Shown in pieces: positions 1 to 8,647 of a stretch of DNA of 64,000 bases. The DNA lies in contig CAZEAU010000003.1 of assembly GCA_964510515.1 (NCBI GenBank), forward strand, positions 1-64,000, in the 5' to 3' direction. The notes under the pieces are model-generated. The model had not been told where the DNA came from, did no database searches, and worked only from the letters and a program-made list of their open reading frames with translations. Numbering within the stretch: position 1 is the first letter of the stretch; every line of letters starts with the position of its first letter. A program made the translations under genes and the position numbers. The DNA comes from SURF-21 sp964510515. GTDB lineage: Bacteria; Actinomycetota; Geothermincolia; Geothermincolales; RBG-13-55-18.

Positions 1-987
1 AGGATGGGGTCAGGTCTTGTTCTTTGCCTGCTCCGCTATCTTCCCAGTTCGCACCAGGGGTTTTACCTCGGGTTCGCAAGACGTGACCCCACGGGGTGGG
101 CAGACGACTGACCCCAGCACTTCGCGCCTCGCTCCCCTTCGGGGCGCGGGTGGCACATGTTCTTCCGGGCGTGTCATCAAAGGGACCGGTTCGCATACGG
201 AAGGTGAGGCCCGGTACCGGTACGGACGCTTCCAGGTAGCTGCACTTGTTGTCAGGTCCCGGCCTTTCACGCCTCCGGCTTATCGCCTGCGGCGCAAAAA
301 GCGCGGGACCGGACCCCAGCGCTTCGCGCCCTCCGCCGCGATGCGTATGACTGGGCTCGGTCTTGGCATCCTCGCCTCGCGGCTCGGAGGCAAAACGCGA
401 GCCCATGCGGCGGGTGGGACAAGAGAGCCGAGGTGGACAGACGCTGAGGTCTATAGGGATGGTGGGGGGAGAGCAGACGTTGCAAAAGGTGAAAAGGGCC
501 AAGTGGGCAGACGCTGGCCCTTTAAGACCTGCGAGTGCGGAGCGAGGGCCGCGACCCCGGCTCCATGCAAGCAATCCCCGGGGGCCGGGGGCCTGTCCGA
601 AGCGACATTCGCGAGCAGTGTGCGCGAGAGAAGGCAGGCGCCGGTCCTTTAAAACCTGCGAGTGCGGAGCGAGGGCCGCGCCCCCGGTCCCACCACAAGC
701 ATCCTCGCCTCACGGCTCGGAGGCAAAACGCGAGCCCATGCGGCGGACGGGACAAGAGAGCCGGGGCGGGCAGACGCTGAGGTCTATAGGGATGGTGGGG
801 GGAGAGCAGACGCTGCGGATGGTGGGAAGGGCAAGGAGGGCAGACGACCGCCCTTTAAGACCTGCGAGTGCGGAGCGAGGGCCGCGCCCCCGGCTCCCAT
901 GCCTCACGCAGCACTTGCTGTCATGTCCCGGCATCCTCGCCTCACGGCTCGGAGGCAAAACGCGAGCCCATGCGGCGGGTTGCGGGC
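1..987. repeat. Non-coding mosaic of imperfect GC-rich repeats
   Basis: No convincing gene is present: the open frames here have Arg/Gly/Pro-rich translations without domains and lack good ribosome sites. The stretch is built from repeated blocks. Block A occurs at 366-479 and 699-812, with a truncated copy at 931-980. Block B, beginning CCTTTAAGACCTGCGAGTG, occurs at about 518-560, 645-687 (slightly diverged) and 851-895. A1 to A2 and B1 to B3 are both exactly 333 bases apart, so one ~333-bp unit was duplicated in tandem. Further imperfect repeats pair 242-280 with 911-950, and 111-135 with 310-335. The left edge carries ATGGGGTCAGGTCTTG near base 4. I recall similar sequences flanking IS200/REP-type elements, but no transposase is visible, so that link is only a suggestion. 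Confidence 0.7.
366..812. repeat. Tandem ~333-bp repeat unit (A and B blocks)
   Basis: The two long A blocks (366-479, 699-812) align over about 114 bases with roughly five differences. They share CTGAGGTCTATAGGGATGG and the following G run. B blocks at 518 and 851 keep the same offset from their A blocks. An extra B copy at 645 lies between them, so the array is a duplication with internal rearrangement rather than a simple tandem repeat. The translations differ between copies and no reading frame is preserved, so it is not a coding repeat. Confidence 0.7.
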
Positions 988-2484
988 TCAGCCGAAATCG
1001 CGCAGGATCATGTCGCTCGCCACGATGCCCGAGCCGACGGTCGGGGCCACCCCTCCTCCCAGGTGGGTGGACGCCCCGGTGAGGTAGAGCCCCTTGAGCA
1101 CCCGGGAACGGACGCTGGGGCGGAAGGCGGCCGAGCAGGTGATATCGCTCTGCAGGCCGTAGACGGCTCCCCTGGGGTGCAGCAGCATGCGCTCGAAATC
1201 CTTGGGGGTGTTCACCACCGCCACCTTGATGTTTTCCCGCAGATGGAGGTCGAAGTTCTTCTCCAGCAGGCCCAGCATCATGTCCAGGTACTTCTCCCTG
1301 TAGCTGTCCCAGTCCCCATCGGCAAGGTCGTAGGGGGCGAAGGAGACGAGGTTCAGGCAGTGATGGCCCTCGGGGGCCAGGGACGGGTCGGCGTGGGTCG
1401 GCCAGGAGATGAGCATGAAGCCGCCATCGGGCACCTTATTGTTCTTGTAGTCCTCGAACCAGATGCGGTTCATCTCGTTGAGGGTGGCGTAACAGAAGGA
1501 ATGGTGCGCATCCAGGTCGGGCTTTTTGTCCAGGCCCAGCATGATCATGGGGGCGGGAATGGAGAGGTCGTAGCTCTTGATGGCCCGCTTGGCCCAGGAG
1601 GGGAGCTTCTCCTCCCCCACCAGCTCGAGGTAGAGGGTCTTGGCGTTGATGTTGGAGATCACGATATTGGAGCGGATCTCGGTGCCGTCCGCCAGGCGCA
1701 CGCCGCAGGCACGCCTGCCGTCCGTGAGCACCTTGTCCACGCGCGCATTGAGTCGCACATCACCGCCGAACTCCCGGAAGGCGGCGGCGATGCCCTCGGG
1801 GATGCCGCTCATCCCGCCGCGCGGGTAGGAGATGCCCTCGTGCTCGGAGTAGGCGAGGAAGGCTACGTAACCGGGGCACAGCGCCGGGGGCAGCCCCACG
1901 AAATAGGACTGCAGGCTCATGGACGCGCGCACGGTGTCGCTCTTGAAGAACTTGCACAGCACGCTCTCGAAGTTGAGCAGCATGTACTTGAAGTACTTGG
2001 CCAGCTTGGGGTGGGAGGCGGTCACCTTGAGGAGATCCTTCATGGTGCCCATGGATTCTGCCATCACCTTGCCGAAGGCGAAGTTGATGGCCTCGGAGCC
2101 CACCTCGGAGAAACGGTCCCAGGCCCTGGCGTCCTCCTCGGAGAAGCCGGCGATGACCTCGCGCGTGCCCTCGGGGCTCACCGGGTAGGAGAAGCGCCTG
2201 CCGTCGGCGGTGAAAAAACCGTAGATGGGGTCGAGGGGAATGAGGTCTATGAATTCCTCCGTCTTGCGCCCCAGCCTGGCGAAGAGGTCGTCGATAACCC
2301 ACTCCAGCTCCACGATGCTCGCCCCGGCGTCGAAGCGGTATCCCTCGTGCTCATATGAGGAGCAGCACCCGCCGACCTGCCCGCTATGCTCGAGCACAAG
2401 CGTGCGGTACCCGTTCCTGGCCAGCACCGCCGCACTGGAAAGACCTCCCAGCCCGGCGCCGATGACCACGGCATCGTAATCCAT
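988..2484 (-). CDS. Phytoene desaturase/CrtI-like FAD-dependent oxidoreductase
   Basis: Predicted 498-residue flavoprotein of the CrtI/carotenoid-isomerase-like NAD(P)/FAD oxidoreductase superfamily. The N-terminus has the dinucleotide-binding VIGAGLGGLSSAAVLARNG (about residues 7-25), followed by an acidic residue at the end of the second strand (LVLEHSGQVGG). The C-terminus has GLYLTGASTHLGGGVAPT, the FAD-contacting motif typical of CrtI. Length fits the family. The substrate cannot be read from sequence; no phytoene synthase or other carotenoid gene is nearby, so a polyisoprenoid or other lipid substrate is as likely as phytoene. It lies 21 bases downstream of a small ORF and probably shares the operator-controlled promoter at 2837-2879. 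The ATG start is supported by the immediate Rossmann motif. Confidence 0.88.
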   Translation of the reverse strand: MDYDAVVIGAGLGGLSSAAVLARNGYRTLVLEHSGQVGGCCSSYEHEGYRFDAGASIVELEWVIDDLFARLGRKTEEFIDLIPLDPIYGFFTADGRRFSYPVSPEGTREVIAGFSEEDARAWDRFSEVGSEAINFAFGKVMAESMGTMKDLLKVTASHPKLAKYFKYMLLNFESVLCKFFKSDTVRASMSLQSYFVGLPPALCPGYVAFLAYSEHEGISYPRGGMSGIPEGIAAAFREFGGDVRLNARVDKVLTDGRRACGVRLADGTEIRSNIVISNINAKTLYLELVGEEKLPSWAKRAIKSYDLSIPAPMIMLGLDKKPDLDAHHSFCYATLNEMNRIWFEDYKNNKVPDGGFMLISWPTHADPSLAPEGHHCLNLVSFAPYDLADGDWDSYREKYLDMMLGLLEKNFDLHLRENIKVAVVNTPKDFERMLLHPRGAVYGLQSDITCSAAFRPSVRSRVLKGLYLTGASTHLGGGVAPTVGSGIVASDMILRDFG

Positions 2485-2505
2485 CTTCGTCTCCTTTCCC
2501 GCGTA

Positions 2506-2652
2506 TCAGATGAAGTAGCGATAGGGAAGGTAGGGCACCTGCTTCCCGATATGCACAATGAAACGCCTGGTGCTCTCCTCCAGCGAGAAAAAGCCGGCCA
2601 CCGCTCCCAGCAGGGCGCCTGCGCAAAGCGCCATCTTGATCTTCCTGTCCAT
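2506..2652 (-). CDS. Small hypothetical protein (48 aa) upstream of CrtI-like gene
   Basis: A 48-codon ORF whose ATG is preceded by a strong Shine-Dalgarno sequence (AGGAGGT, 8 bases upstream). It ends 21 bases before the CrtI-like start. After a basic start (MDRKIKM) the product has a short hydrophobic stretch, LCAGALLGAVAGFF, which could be a membrane anchor or signal segment, then a charged helix and a Tyr/Pro-rich end (PYLPYRYF). I do not recognise a family. The strong ribosome site, the position between the operator/promoter and the CrtI-like gene, and the same strand argue that it is real and co-transcribed. It is shorter than many gene finders accept. Confidence 0.6.
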   Translation of the reverse strand: MDRKIKMALCAGALLGAVAGFFSLEESTRRFIVHIGKQVPYLPYRYFI

Positions 2653-2836
2653 GCCGCTTACCTCCTGTCCAGGTCCATGAGAATACGGTCGGGCGTCACA
2701 ATACCCCGGGCGACGGCCGTGGCCGCGCCGTCCCCCGGGCGGGCGAAGGCGCCGGCAGGCTTTCCCTCCCGGCCTCGGCGGCGCTCACATCGCGATCCGC
2801 CACGTGAACCTCCTCCGGCATTTGGAGAGTTATATT

Positions 2837-2879
2837 GACTTGCAAGTCTTAATATACTATCTGTAAATGGCCCTGTAAA
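2837..2879 (-). promoter_or_regulatory. Promoter with palindromic operator for the CrtI-like operon
   Basis: Minus-strand promoter: -35 TTTACA (2874-2879), exactly 17 bases, then -10 TATATT (2851-2856). Immediately downstream, overlapping the expected transcription start, is a perfect 12-bp palindrome GACTTGCAAGTC (2837-2848). A repressor bound there would block initiation. The MerR-TetR-type regulator encoded just upstream (2914-3825) is the obvious candidate; TetR proteins commonly bind such palindromes. Assignment of regulator to site is inference. Confidence 0.75.
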
Positions 2880-2913
2880 GGGCCGGAGGAGGGGCAGCAA
2901 ACGCATGGGGGGC

Positions 2914-3825
2914 TCACCTCTCCGCGTACAGGCCGTGCTGCAGGAAGTCCATGAGATTCACGAAGAAAGCGAGGACGTCGAAGTCCTCCTCGATGACATA
3001 GCGGTTGCCCACCACCTCCGCGATGCCGAAGAGGGCGTAGGCCACGGTCTCGGGATCGGTGGGGCGGAATACGCCGTCCGCGATGCCTTTTTCGATGTCC
3101 CGCGAGAGGAAACGGGCCACCCTGCCGAAAACCTCCGCGGCCTTGGCGCGCATCCTCTCGTTGCCGCCAAGGGCCTCGGAGAGTATGCCCAGCAACATGA
3201 ACTGCAGGTCGCGGTACTTGCTGATGAAGGTCAGCCCCTCTATGCCCAGGCGCATGAGGGCGTCCACCGCATCTCCCGCCGCCGCGTCCGCCTCGGCCAG
3301 CAGCGTATCCAAGGTGCGCTCGACGGTGGCGATGAAAATGTCCTCCTTGCCCTGGAAATACTGGTAACAGGTGCCCTTGCTGACCCCCGCCTCCCGGGCG
3401 ACGTCGTCCACGGTGGCGTTGTGATACCCCTGGGCGGAGAAGACGCGGAAGGCGGCGCCGAGGATCTCTTCCGTGCGCCGCTCCTCGTCGCTCATGGCCG
3501 CCAGGCGTTCCTCCTCCCCGAGCTCGTGCGCTCCTTTCTGCCGGGCGCGGGCACGGAAATCGTCCCAGTCGGAGATCCTGTCGAAGGAATACTTGCCCAG
3601 GATGCTCTGCATGCTCCTGATGGACATGCCCTCGGCGCGCATGCTCTTTATCACCAGCAGGCGCCGCAGGAAGGCCTCGTCGTAGTAGGCGACGTTGGGC
3701 TTCTCCTTCCGCGGTGCCTTCAGCAGCCCCTTGCTCATGTAGAACTTGATAGTGCTGACGGGGAGCCCCGCCGCCTGGGAGAGCTCCTTCATTTTCATGC
3801 CGCCGCCGCGGTCGTCATCCGCCAA
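2914..3825 (-). CDS. MerR-TetR fusion transcriptional regulator
   Basis: A 303-residue protein with two DNA-binding domains. Residues ~10-75 are a MerR-type winged helix: KMKELSQAAGLPVSTIKFYM, then the wing with AYYDEAFLRRL. Residues ~118-165 are a TetR/AcrR helix-turn-helix: EEILGAAFRVFSAQGYHNAT, then VDDVAREAGVSKGTCYQYF. A helical TetR-type ligand/dimerisation domain follows. Classic MerR regulators end in a short coiled coil and effector domain, so this arrangement is unusual. The start is TTG at 3825 with AAGGA about 9-13 bases upstream; the ATG at 3798 lacks a ribosome site. The operator at 2837-2848 lies just downstream and suggests control of the CrtI-like operon. The ligand is unknown; a lipid or acyl-CoA is plausible. 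Confidence 0.85.
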   Translation of the reverse strand: MADDDRGGGMKMKELSQAAGLPVSTIKFYMSKGLLKAPRKEKPNVAYYDEAFLRRLLVIKSMRAEGMSIRSMQSILGKYSFDRISDWDDFRARARQKGAHELGEEERLAAMSDEERRTEEILGAAFRVFSAQGYHNATVDDVAREAGVSKGTCYQYFQGKEDIFIATVERTLDTLLAEADAAAGDAVDALMRLGIEGLTFISKYRDLQFMLLGILSEALGGNERMRAKAAEVFGRVARFLSRDIEKGIADGVFRPTDPETVAYALFGIAEVVGNRYVIEEDFDVLAFFVNLMDFLQHGLYAER

Positions 3826-4113
3826 GGCTCACGTCCTTTCCCTTGCGCCCCCAGCCCTGGTGTTCGCACAGCCGCGCCGCCCGCATCAATTATTGCCCAC
3901 GCGCCGCACGCGGACAAGCTCGGCGCCGCATCCCGCCTTCCGTATTATCAGGCATCGCCTTCCGGGAGGCAAAGGGCACCGGACCCCGTCGAGGGCGGTG
4001 CGGCATGCGCAGCCGCAAAGGCCCCTCCCTCGCCCCGGAGACCCTTTCGCCTTGGGCACAGCTGGATATGCGCCCACGAGCTGCAGGTTGGCGGCCAGCG
4101 CCGGAGCCCGCCT

Positions 4114-5532
4114 TCAAGGCAGCGGCGGCCTCGCCTGCCTCCAGGGGCGGGCCTTCTCCAGGGCCGCCGCGGCGCACAGTACCAGCGCCTCCTGGAAGCG
4201 GTCCCCCACCACCTGCAGGCCCACCGGCAGCCCCCGGGAGGTGAAGCCGCAGGGCACGGAGGCCGCGGGCTGACCGCTCATGTTGAAGGGCATGGTGAAG
4301 GGCACCCAGCCCGCGGGCCCGACGTCCACTCCCTCCACGTGCGGAGGCCCGAGGGGTCCGACCTCGGCGAAGTCGAAGGCGGGGGCGGCGGTGGCGGGGG
4401 TGAGCAGCAGGTCGTAGCGCTCGAATATGGCGCGCAGCTCCTCCCAGAGCTGATAGCGGTGATAGGGTATCCTGGCTATGTCCTTGCCGGTGAAGACCGC
4501 CGCGAGGTCAAGGAAGGGCAGGTAAAGGGGATAGGCGACCTCCCTGTATTCCTCGAGCCGCTCCTCGTTGGCGGCCACCATCTCGCAGATGGCCATGGCG
4601 ATGAAGTCCGCCTCCGAGGTGGCGGGCAGGCGGACCTCGACCTCCTCCACGCTGCAGCCGAGGTCGGCGAAGGCGAACGCCGCCTCCCGGGCCAGCGCCG
4701 CCACCTCGCGGTCCACCGCCGCGGCAAGGCCGAGGTCCGGGCTATAGGCGACGCGCAGCCCCTCCACGCCCCCCTTCATGTCCGCGATGAAGCTGCCGGG
4801 GTAGGCGGGAAGGGAGGTATGGTCGCGCCGGTCCGGCCCGGAGACGACGTCGAGCACCAGAGCGGCGTCCTCCACGCTCCTGGTGAGGGGGCCCTCGTGT
4901 GCGAGGAGGTCGAAGCCGGGCAGGTGCGGGTACCACGGCACCCTCCCGATATGGGGCTTGATGCCGAAGACCCCGCAGAGCGCCGCGGGGATGCGGATGG
5001 AGCCGCCGGCGTCGTTGCCCATGGCCACGGGGCAAAGTCCCGCCGCCACCGCCGCCGCCGATCCGCCGCTCGAACCTCCGCAGTGCTTGCCGCTGTCCCA
5101 GGGGTTGACCGTCCTTCCGAAGAGGGGGTTCTCGGTTATGGCCACGACCCCGAACTCCGGCATGTTGGTCTTGCCCAGGAGCACCGCTCCCGCTCCCTTC
5201 AGCCTCTCCACCAGCACCGCGTCCTCCTCGGGGACGAAATCGGCGTAGAGCCGGGAGCCGTAAGTGGTCCTCACCCCCCTCATGTGGGTGTTGTCCTTGA
5301 TGGCCACCGGCACCCCCTCCAGCGGCCCGGCCTCACCTCGGCGGTAGGCCTCCTCGGCCCTTTGCGCCGCCTCCTCCGCCCCCTCGCCCAGCAGGGTGAC
5401 GAAGGCGTTGATGCCGGGGTTGAGGCGCTCGATGCGCTCCCGCAGGAAGCGCACGACCTCCAGGGGCGAAAGCTCGCGCTCACCGTAGGCGGCGATCAAC
5501 TCCAGGGCGGACATCCATGGTATCTCGGACAT
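4114..5532 (-). CDS. Amidase signature family hydrolase
   Basis: A 472-residue amidase-signature enzyme. The Lys-cisSer-Ser triad is readable: K79 in VAIKDN, S154 in GGSSGGSAAA, and S178 in DAGGSIRIPA. The spacing of 24 residues between the serines matches the family. It hydrolyses amide bonds; the substrate is not evident. The family also contains GatA of the glutamyl-tRNA amidotransferase, but no gatB or gatC is adjacent and the C-terminal half is not GatA-like, so a stand-alone amidase is preferred. The ATG start has GGGAGGG upstream. The gene sits between the MerR-TetR regulator and the divergent helicase gene. About 290 bases between it and the regulator show no gene. Confidence 0.88.
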   Translation of the reverse strand: MSEIPWMSALELIAAYGERELSPLEVVRFLRERIERLNPGINAFVTLLGEGAEEAAQRAEEAYRRGEAGPLEGVPVAIKDNTHMRGVRTTYGSRLYADFVPEEDAVLVERLKGAGAVLLGKTNMPEFGVVAITENPLFGRTVNPWDSGKHCGGSSGGSAAAVAAGLCPVAMGNDAGGSIRIPAALCGVFGIKPHIGRVPWYPHLPGFDLLAHEGPLTRSVEDAALVLDVVSGPDRRDHTSLPAYPGSFIADMKGGVEGLRVAYSPDLGLAAAVDREVAALAREAAFAFADLGCSVEEVEVRLPATSEADFIAMAICEMVAANEERLEEYREVAYPLYLPFLDLAAVFTGKDIARIPYHRYQLWEELRAIFERYDLLLTPATAAPAFDFAEVGPLGPPHVEGVDVGPAGWVPFTMPFNMSGQPAASVPCGFTSRGLPVGLQVVGDRFQEALVLCAAAALEKARPWRQARPPLP

Positions 5533-5651
5533 GGCGGCACCCTCCCATTCGCTCTCGGTCCGACCGGGCTTCCTACCTTATACCCATCGCGCACGCGGGC
5601 CACACGCTCGCGCCGCTGCCCGGCCCGCCACGGGCGGTCAGCAGCGGGTTG

Positions 5652-5665
5652 TACAATGAGCGTAT
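5652..5665 (+). promoter_or_regulatory. -10 element for a leaderless dinG-like transcript
   Basis: TACAAT at 5652-5657 ends 8 bases before the ATG at 5666. There is no Shine-Dalgarno sequence between. A start of transcription at the usual distance from a -10 box would fall on or next to the A of the ATG. This is the signature of leaderless transcripts, common in Actinobacteria. No good -35 is visible. Confidence 0.5.
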
Positions 5666-8578
5666 ATGAATGACTGGGCGGAGGATTACTGCGTCCTGGA
5701 GATCGTGACCACCGGCCACGACCCCGAGACCGCGCTCCCCGTGGAGGCGGCCGCCATCCGCGTGCAGAAAGGGGTGGAGGTCGCCTGTTTCCACACGCTC
5801 ATCGCTGTCGGCGTCCCCGTGCCCGCATGCGTGCGCGAGAGGAGCGGCTGGGACGAGGACGACTACCGCGCCGGGGAGGAGGCGCGCGAGGCCCTTCCCC
5901 GGCTGGCCGATTTCCTCGCTCGCAGCCCCGTGCTCGCCCACGAGGGGACGGACATGGAGGCGGTGGTAATGAGGCGTTTCGGGGCACCGCCGCACGGCTC
6001 CGTCCTCGACACCCGCGAGCTCGCCTGCCTGGTATCGCCCTACCTGCGCGACCACTCCCTGGCCACGCTCGCCGCCTCCCTGCTCGCCGAGGAGCCTTGC
6101 ATGCGGGCCCTGGATGACGCCCGCCTCCTGCAGCGCCTGCTCGTGGCGATGCGCCGGGCCTGGGAAGAGGCGCCGCGGCGGCTGCGCGGGGCGGTGGCCA
6201 CCGCCCTCGCAGAGGCCGACAGCCCGTGGCGCCATTTCCTGGCCGGCGGCGGCGGGGCCGCCTTCCCCGACCTCACGGACATGCTCCCCCGCCTGGAATG
6301 GCCCCCGGGCAGGGGGCGCGAGAGCGGCCCGCGCCCGGGCGGGGGCGGGGGGGAGCGGGACGCCGACCCGCTCGATGCGGCCTCCATGCTCGCTCCCGGC
6401 GGAGCCCTTTCCGGGATCATCCCCGCCCACGAGCCGCGACCCCAGCAGGCGGCCATGGCGGAGGCCGTCGCGGCCGCCCTCAGCGAGCAGGCCTTCCTGG
6501 CGGTGGAGGCGGGGACCGGGGTGGGCAAGTCCCTGGCCTACCTGGTCCCGGGGCTCCTGCACGCCCGCGCCACGGGTATGCCCCTGGTGGTCTCCACCTA
6601 CACCCGCAGCCTGCAGGAGCAGCTGTTCCAGCGCGACCTTCCCCTGCTCGCGCGCTCCCTCGGCGACCTCGACTTCGCCCTGCTCAAGGGCCGGGGCAAC
6701 TATCTCTGCCTGCGTAAGTGGTCGGAGTGGTGCGCCTCCCTCGCCCGGGGAGAGCCGGTCATGCATTTCGGCGAGCGCGCTCCGGCGGAGTCCTACGCCC
6801 TGCTCGCCTCATGGCTGGTGCGCACCGCCTCCGGCGACCTGGAGGAGATATCCCTGGGGGCGCGCTCTCTGCTGGACGAGCTGCTCCGCGAGCTGGCCTC
6901 CACCTCGGAGGACTGCCTGCGCTCCCGCTGTCCCCTGCACAGCCGCTGCTGGGTAGAGAAGGCGCGCGTGCGGGCCGCCGCCGCCGAGGTGGTGGTGGTC
7001 AACCACGCCCTGCTGCTCTCGCAGGTGCCAGACGAGGGGGAAGGGGCCTCCAACCTCGTCCTGCCCGATTTCGCCTCCCTGGTCCTGGACGAGGCGCATC
7101 ACCTGGAGGACGTGGCCACGGATGCCTTCAGCCTGGTCTTCTCGCTGCAGGACTGCCTGCGCTCCCTGGACGATTCCGCCGGTCGCAAGGGCGTGGCCGC
7201 CCGCTGGGGCCTCCTGGCCCTGGACCCGGAGGGGCGGGGCATGCTCGGCGAGGTGCACGAGCTCGCAGAGAGGTCGGGGCAGCGGGCCGAGGAGCTGTGC
7301 CTGCGCGCACTCGCCCCCCTCCTGCCCGGGGGGGAGGGAGGGAGGGGAGGCGAGGGAACGAAGCGCCGCCTCGACCGCGCCCTGCTCGCCCACCCCGCAT
7401 GGGAGCCGGCGCGCGACGTGGGCCTGGATCTTGCGGCCGACCTCTCCCGCCTCTCCGGCCTCCTCCTCGACCTGCGCGAAAAGGCCCTGGCCCTGGAGGC
7501 CGAGGAGGATGCCGCCGCGGCGGCAGCGGCGAGGAAGGCAGAGGCCCTCTCGCAGCGCTTGCGGGAGGCGTCCGCCGCCCTGCAGGTCTTTCTGCGCGAA
7601 ACGGAAGACGAATCCTTCCCGCGTCACCTGCGCTGGATAGAACGCGGGCGCGGCGGCGGGGAGGCCCGGGAAGCCATGGCCGTCAGCCTGGTCAGTGCCC
7701 CGGCGAGCGTGGGGGATGAGCTGCGCGCCCTTCTCTTCGCCCCCCTGGAGTCGTGCGTCCTCACCTCCGCCTCCCTGCGCGTCCCCGGCGCGAGGGACGG
7801 GTTCGCCTTTTTCCTGGCGCGCACCGGGCTGGACGCGCTGGAGGAAAGCGGGCGCGACCTGCGCCTCCTGGCCCTCGATTCCCCCTTCGACTATTCCCGC
7901 CAGGTGCGCCTCTTCGCCGTCAGCGACCTTCCCGAGCCCCGCGCGGGAGGGGAGGCCTTCCGCCGCTATATGCGGGGGATCAGCGAGGTGGTGGAGGAGG
8001 CCCTGCTGGCCAGCGGCGGCAAGGCCCTGGTGCTGTTGACCTCGCATCAGCAGGTCGATTTCCTCCACGCCGAGCTGCGCCCGCGCCTGGAGGAGCGCGG
8101 CCTCTGCTGCCTGCGCCAGAGGCGCGGCGTTCCCAACGCCCTGCTGCTGGAGAGGTTCCGCGCGGACCGCGACTCCGTGCTGCTGGCCACCGAGGCCTTC
8201 TGGGAGGGGGTGGACGTGCCCGGCGAGTCGCTCTCCGCGGTGATCATGGTCAAGCTCCCCTTCCGCCACCCGCGAGACCCGGTGGTGGCGGGGCGCGTCG
8301 AGCACCACGATATCGCGGGCGGGGGGGGCTGGGGCTCCTACTACCTGCCGCTGGCGCTGACCCTCTTCCGCCAGGGCATCGGCAGGCTGGTGCGCCGCTC
8401 CAGCGACCGGGGCATAATCGTGGTGCTGGACCCGCGCTTCCTCACCCGCTCCTATTCCCGCCTCTTCCACGCCGCCCTGCCCCGCGGCCTGCGCGTGGAG
8501 AGGGTGCGCGCGGGCGAGCTCCGCGAGGCCGTCCGCGCCCGCTTCGAGGCCGACCCTGCGCGCCGGCCGCGCCCTTGA
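5666..8578 (+). CDS. dinG: DinG-family ATP-dependent DNA helicase with degenerate DnaQ-like domain
   Basis: A 970-residue XPD/DinG-type superfamily 2 helicase, expected to unwind DNA 5' to 3' in repair or R-loop processing. Walker A is EAGTGVGKSLAYL (~residue 280) and the DEAH box is VLDEAHHLED (~472). Cysteines that probably hold a 4Fe-4S cluster lie at YLCLRK..WC (~345-355) and CLRSRCPLHSRC (~417-428). The C-terminal motif VI is IGRLVRRSSDRG. The N-terminal ~180 residues align with DnaQ-type exonucleases but have lost catalytic residues: the usual DLETTG reads EIVTTG, HN..FD reads HEGTDM, and the HRALDD histidine is Met (MRALDDA). The nuclease is therefore probably dead. There is no ribosome site before the ATG. 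Confidence 0.9.
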   Translation: MNDWAEDYCVLEIVTTGHDPETALPVEAAAIRVQKGVEVACFHTLIAVGVPVPACVRERSGWDEDDYRAGEEAREALPRLADFLARSPVLAHEGTDMEAVVMRRFGAPPHGSVLDTRELACLVSPYLRDHSLATLAASLLAEEPCMRALDDARLLQRLLVAMRRAWEEAPRRLRGAVATALAEADSPWRHFLAGGGGAAFPDLTDMLPRLEWPPGRGRESGPRPGGGGGERDADPLDAASMLAPGGALSGIIPAHEPRPQQAAMAEAVAAALSEQAFLAVEAGTGVGKSLAYLVPGLLHARATGMPLVVSTYTRSLQEQLFQRDLPLLARSLGDLDFALLKGRGNYLCLRKWSEWCASLARGEPVMHFGERAPAESYALLASWLVRTASGDLEEISLGARSLLDELLRELASTSEDCLRSRCPLHSRCWVEKARVRAAAAEVVVVNHALLLSQVPDEGEGASNLVLPDFASLVLDEAHHLEDVATDAFSLVFSLQDCLRSLDDSAGRKGVAARWGLLALDPEGRGMLGEVHELAERSGQRAEELCLRALAPLLPGGEGGRGGEGTKRRLDRALLAHPAWEPARDVGLDLAADLSRLSGLLLDLREKALALEAEEDAAAAAAARKAEALSQRLREASAALQVFLRETEDESFPRHLRWIERGRGGGEAREAMAVSLVSAPASVGDELRALLFAPLESCVLTSASLRVPGARDGFAFFLARTGLDALEESGRDLRLLALDSPFDYSRQVRLFAVSDLPEPRAGGEAFRRYMRGISEVVEEALLASGGKALVLLTSHQQVDFLHAELRPRLEERGLCCLRQRRGVPNALLLERFRADRDSVLLATEAFWEGVDVPGESLSAVIMVKLPFRHPRDPVVAGRVEHHDIAGGGGWGSYYLPLALTLFRQGIGRLVRRSSDRGIIVVLDPRFLTRSYSRLFHAALPRGLRVERVRAGELREAVRARFEADPARRPRP

Positions 8579-8647
8579 GGAAAGCGGGAGAGCACAATAG
8601 AATATGCATGCGATGCCTCGCAGCCGAGAGAATGAGGAGGGTGAATC

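Noticed and set aside
17..1087. Several 80-240 residue frames in the left repeat region
   Set aside because: Repeat-derived, no ribosome sites, frames not conserved between repeat copies.
868..2358. 496-residue frame antisense to the CrtI-like gene
   Set aside because: Composition rich in His/Gly/Glu/Val, opposite a gene with an intact Rossmann motif.
988..2484. Carotenoid biosynthesis cluster
   Set aside because: Only one CrtI-like gene is present; no phytoene synthase or GGPP synthase nearby, so the pathway is not claimed.
2905..5673. 922-residue plus-strand open frame
   Set aside because: It runs antisense to the regulator and amidase genes, whose translations carry clear family motifs. 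High GC makes stops rare on the opposite strand.
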